DNA from: Bacillota bacterium
GTDB lineage: Bacteria > Bacillota > Clostridia > Acetivibrionales > DSM-1351
DNA length: 6,391 nucleotides
Assembly (NCBI GenBank): GCA_023417285.1
Contig: JAEZFR010000437.1
Span: 1-6,391, forward strand
Reading direction: 5' to 3'
Shown here: piece after piece, positions 4,926 through 6,391 of the stretch
How positions within the stretch are numbered: position 1 is the first letter of the stretch
Layout: the number at the start of each line of letters is the position of its first letter
Translations under genes and position numbers: made by a program
Notes under the pieces: generated by a model
What the model saw: only the letters and a program-made list of their open reading frames with translations
Database searches by the model: none
What the model was told of the DNA's origin: nothing

Positions 4926-6272
4926 ATGGCAGTATTTGAGGGTTTATCAGGAAAGCTTCAGGAGACTATCAAGAAAATTAGAGGACAAGGCCGCGTTTCC
5001 GAGAAGGACGTCAAGGAAATGATGCGTGAGATAAAGCTGGCACTTTTAGAAGCCGATGTAAATTTCAAGGTTGTAAAGGAATTTATCAGCAAGATTTCTG
5101 AGAGAGCGGTAGGCTCTGACGTGTTAGAAAGCCTTACGCCAGGACAACAGGTTGTTAAGATTGTTCATGAGGAATTAATAGAGCTCCTTGGAAGGGAACA
5201 AAGCAAGGTTACATTTGCACCAAAGCCACCGACGGTTCTTATGATGGTTGGTTTACAGGGTTCTGGTAAAACTACCACATCAGGTAAGCTGGCAAATCTC
5301 ATGAGAAAGCAGGGTAAAAATCCTTTGCTTGTAGCGTGCGATGTATACAGACCAGCTGCAATCAAACAGTTGCAGGTAGTAGGTGCACAGCTTAGCATCC
5401 CGGTATTCTCACTGGAAAATAATCAGAATGTTGTTCAGATAGCTAAGTCAGCAATAGATCATGCAAACAAGATGCAACATGACCTTGTAATACTAGATAC
5501 TGCAGGTCGATTACACATAGATGAAAAATTGATGGATGAATTGCTGAACATCAAGAACACAGTACATCCACATGAAATATTACTGGTAGTTGATGCGATG
5601 ACTGGACAGGATGCAGTCAACGTATCCGAAAGCTTCAATCAGAAGCTGGGTATTGACGGTGTTGTATTAACCAAGCTAGATGGTGATACTAGAGGTGGTG
5701 CCGCACTTTCCGTTAAGTCAGTTACCGGAAAGCCAATCAAGTTTGCGGGTATGGGTGAAAAGCTCAGTGACTTAGAGCCTTTCTTCCCTGACAGAATGGC
5801 ATCACGTATACTTGGTATGGGTGATGTGCTCAGTCTCATTGAAAAGGCACAGGAAGCCTTCGACGAAAAGAAGGCTATTGAGCTGGAAAAGAAAATGCGT
5901 ACAATGCAGTTTACTCTTGAGGACTATTTAGAGCAGCTGCAGCAGATAAAGAAGATGGGACCGCTTCAAGACATACTTGGTATGATACCTGGTATGGATT
6001 CCAAGGCATTGAAGGATGTCCAGGTAGATGAAAAGGAATTTTTCAGAATTGAGGCTATCATCCAATCAATGACCAAAAAAGAAAGAAATGACCCTTCTAT
6101 CATTAATGGTAGCCGTAGAAAGCGTATTTCAGCTGGTAGCGGTACTACTATCCAAGAAGTCAACAAGATGCTAAAGGGCTTTGAGGAAATGAAAAAAATG
6201 ATGAAGATGATGAACGACATGGGTAAACGTGGCAAAAAAGGTGCTTTAGGAAAGTTTAAAATGCCTTTTTAA
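4926..6272 (+). CDS. ffh: Signal recognition particle protein Ffh (SRP54), GTPase
   Basis: The 448-aa protein is the protein subunit of the bacterial SRP. It binds signal sequences of nascent membrane and secreted proteins and delivers ribosomes to FtsY at the membrane. All parts are present: N domain (1-95) with ALLEADV (39-45); GTPase G domain with P-loop GLQGSGKTT (109-117), DVYRPAA (139-145) opening the insertion-box region, DTAGR (191-195), TKLDGDTRGG (249-258) and GMGE (275-278); and a methionine-rich M domain (about 325-448). The M domain carries the SRP-RNA-binding signature SRRKRISAGSG (396-406) and a KGFEEMKKMMKMM segment (417-429). Length is normal and no key residue is missing. 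ATG 4926 has GGAGG (4915-4919) 6 nt upstream. It is cotranscribed with ylxM (22-bp gap) and probably rpsP (53-bp gap, no terminator). Confidence 0.98.
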   Translation: MAVFEGLSGKLQETIKKIRGQGRVSEKDVKEMMREIKLALLEADVNFKVVKEFISKISERAVGSDVLESLTPGQQVVKIVHEELIELLGREQSKVTFAPKPPTVLMMVGLQGSGKTTTSGKLANLMRKQGKNPLLVACDVYRPAAIKQLQVVGAQLSIPVFSLENNQNVVQIAKSAIDHANKMQHDLVILDTAGRLHIDEKLMDELLNIKNTVHPHEILLVVDAMTGQDAVNVSESFNQKLGIDGVVLTKLDGDTRGGAALSVKSVTGKPIKFAGMGEKLSDLEPFFPDRMASRILGMGDVLSLIEKAQEAFDEKKAIELEKKMRTMQFTLEDYLEQLQQIKKMGPLQDILGMIPGMDSKALKDVQVDEKEFFRIEAIIQSMTKKERNDPSIINGSRRKRISAGSGTTIQEVNKMLKGFEEMKKMMKMMNDMGKRGKKGALGKFKMPF

Positions 6273-6303
6273 ATAAAAATATTAATTAATAAATTTGATA
6301 TTA

Positions 6304-6320
6304 TCCTTTAAAGGAGGTGA
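6304..6320 (+). promoter_or_regulatory. Strong Shine-Dalgarno of rpsP inside a 12-bp palindrome
   Basis: AAGGAGGTGA (6311-6320) is a near-complete complement of the 16S rRNA tail and lies just before ATG 6326. Its AAAGGA part is the right half of a perfect palindrome, TCCTTTAAAGGA (6304-6315). In RNA this could fold as a 4-bp stem with a UUAA loop that covers part of the SD. The palindrome is visible; a regulatory effect is speculative because the stem is short. Confidence 0.4.
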
Positions 6321-6325
6321 AAATA

Positions 6326-6391
6326 ATGGCAGTTAAGATTCGTTTAAAGAGAATGGGTGCTAAGAAGAACCCTTTTTACAGAGTAGTTGTT
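6326..6391 (+). CDS. rpsP: 30S ribosomal protein S16, N-terminal fragment
   Basis: The first 22 codons are present before the window ends and begin [19 protein letters not shown], the unmistakable N-terminus of bacterial S16 (usually 80-90 aa). S16 is an early 30S assembly protein. The start is fixed by the AAGGAGGTGA immediately upstream. Position after ffh follows the common Firmicute order, in which a KH-domain protein gene, rimM, trmD and rplS usually come next; these are outside the window. Confidence 0.95.

Noticed and set aside
6273..6303. AT-rich spacer after ffh with palindrome TATTAATTAATA (6280-6291) as a terminator
   Set aside because: The stem is all A/T and is not followed by a T tract; ffh-rpsP cotranscription is the more likely arrangement.
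1..6391. CRISPR arrays, tRNA/rRNA genes, SRP RNA gene, defence or toxin-antitoxin modules
   Set aside because: No regularly spaced repeats, no tRNA-like or SRP-RNA-like sequences and no characteristic proteins were seen on either strand.

Overview
The window looks like chromosomal DNA of a low-G+C, Gram-positive, anaerobic Clostridia-type bacterium. The support is AT-rich intergenic DNA, strong purine-rich Shine-Dalgarno (SD) sequences, TTG/GTG starts backed by good SDs, a type II (CoaW-like) pantothenate kinase, and the Firmicute gene order ylxM-ffh-rpsP. A Ruminiclostridium-like cellulolytic clostridium is a plausible guess from protein flavour, but nothing in the sequence proves the genus.

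Layout. (1) Positions 1-125, minus strand: the end of what is probably an IS256/Mutator-family insertion sequence, with the first 18 codons of its transposase and a hairpin touching the transposase SD. (2) 199-1041, minus: type II pantothenate kinase (TTG start). (3) 1155-1180: a clean intrinsic terminator. (4) 1196-2845, minus: an OPT-family membrane transporter. (5) 2846-3124: a 279-bp divergent regulatory region with promoter-like elements for both directions and a perfect 6-bp dyad. (6) 3125-3889 and 4016-4468, plus: the two halves of a split ThrE-type exporter (YjjP-like and YjjB-like). (7) 4469-4546: a strong sigma-A-like promoter bracketed by two near-identical 22-bp dyads. (8) 4547-6391, plus: ylxM, ffh and the start of rpsP, which form the signal recognition particle / ribosomal protein S16 operon.

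How the genes work together. The right half is core protein-targeting machinery: Ffh is the SRP GTPase, YlxM is its small HTH partner gene, and S16 belongs to the 30S subunit. The left half is metabolism and transport: the committed step of CoA synthesis, an oligosubstrate transporter, and an amino-acid or organic-acid exporter. Every gene except the ylxM-ffh-rpsP group appears to have its own control region. No ftsY or smc lies directly upstream of ylxM here, unlike in some Firmicutes.

I found no convincing new multi-gene system, CRISPR array, tRNA or rRNA. The most unusual structure is the pair of 22-bp dyads around the ylxM-ffh promoter: one contains the -35 hexamer and the other covers the expected transcription start. 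No stretch over 300 bases lacks a gene.
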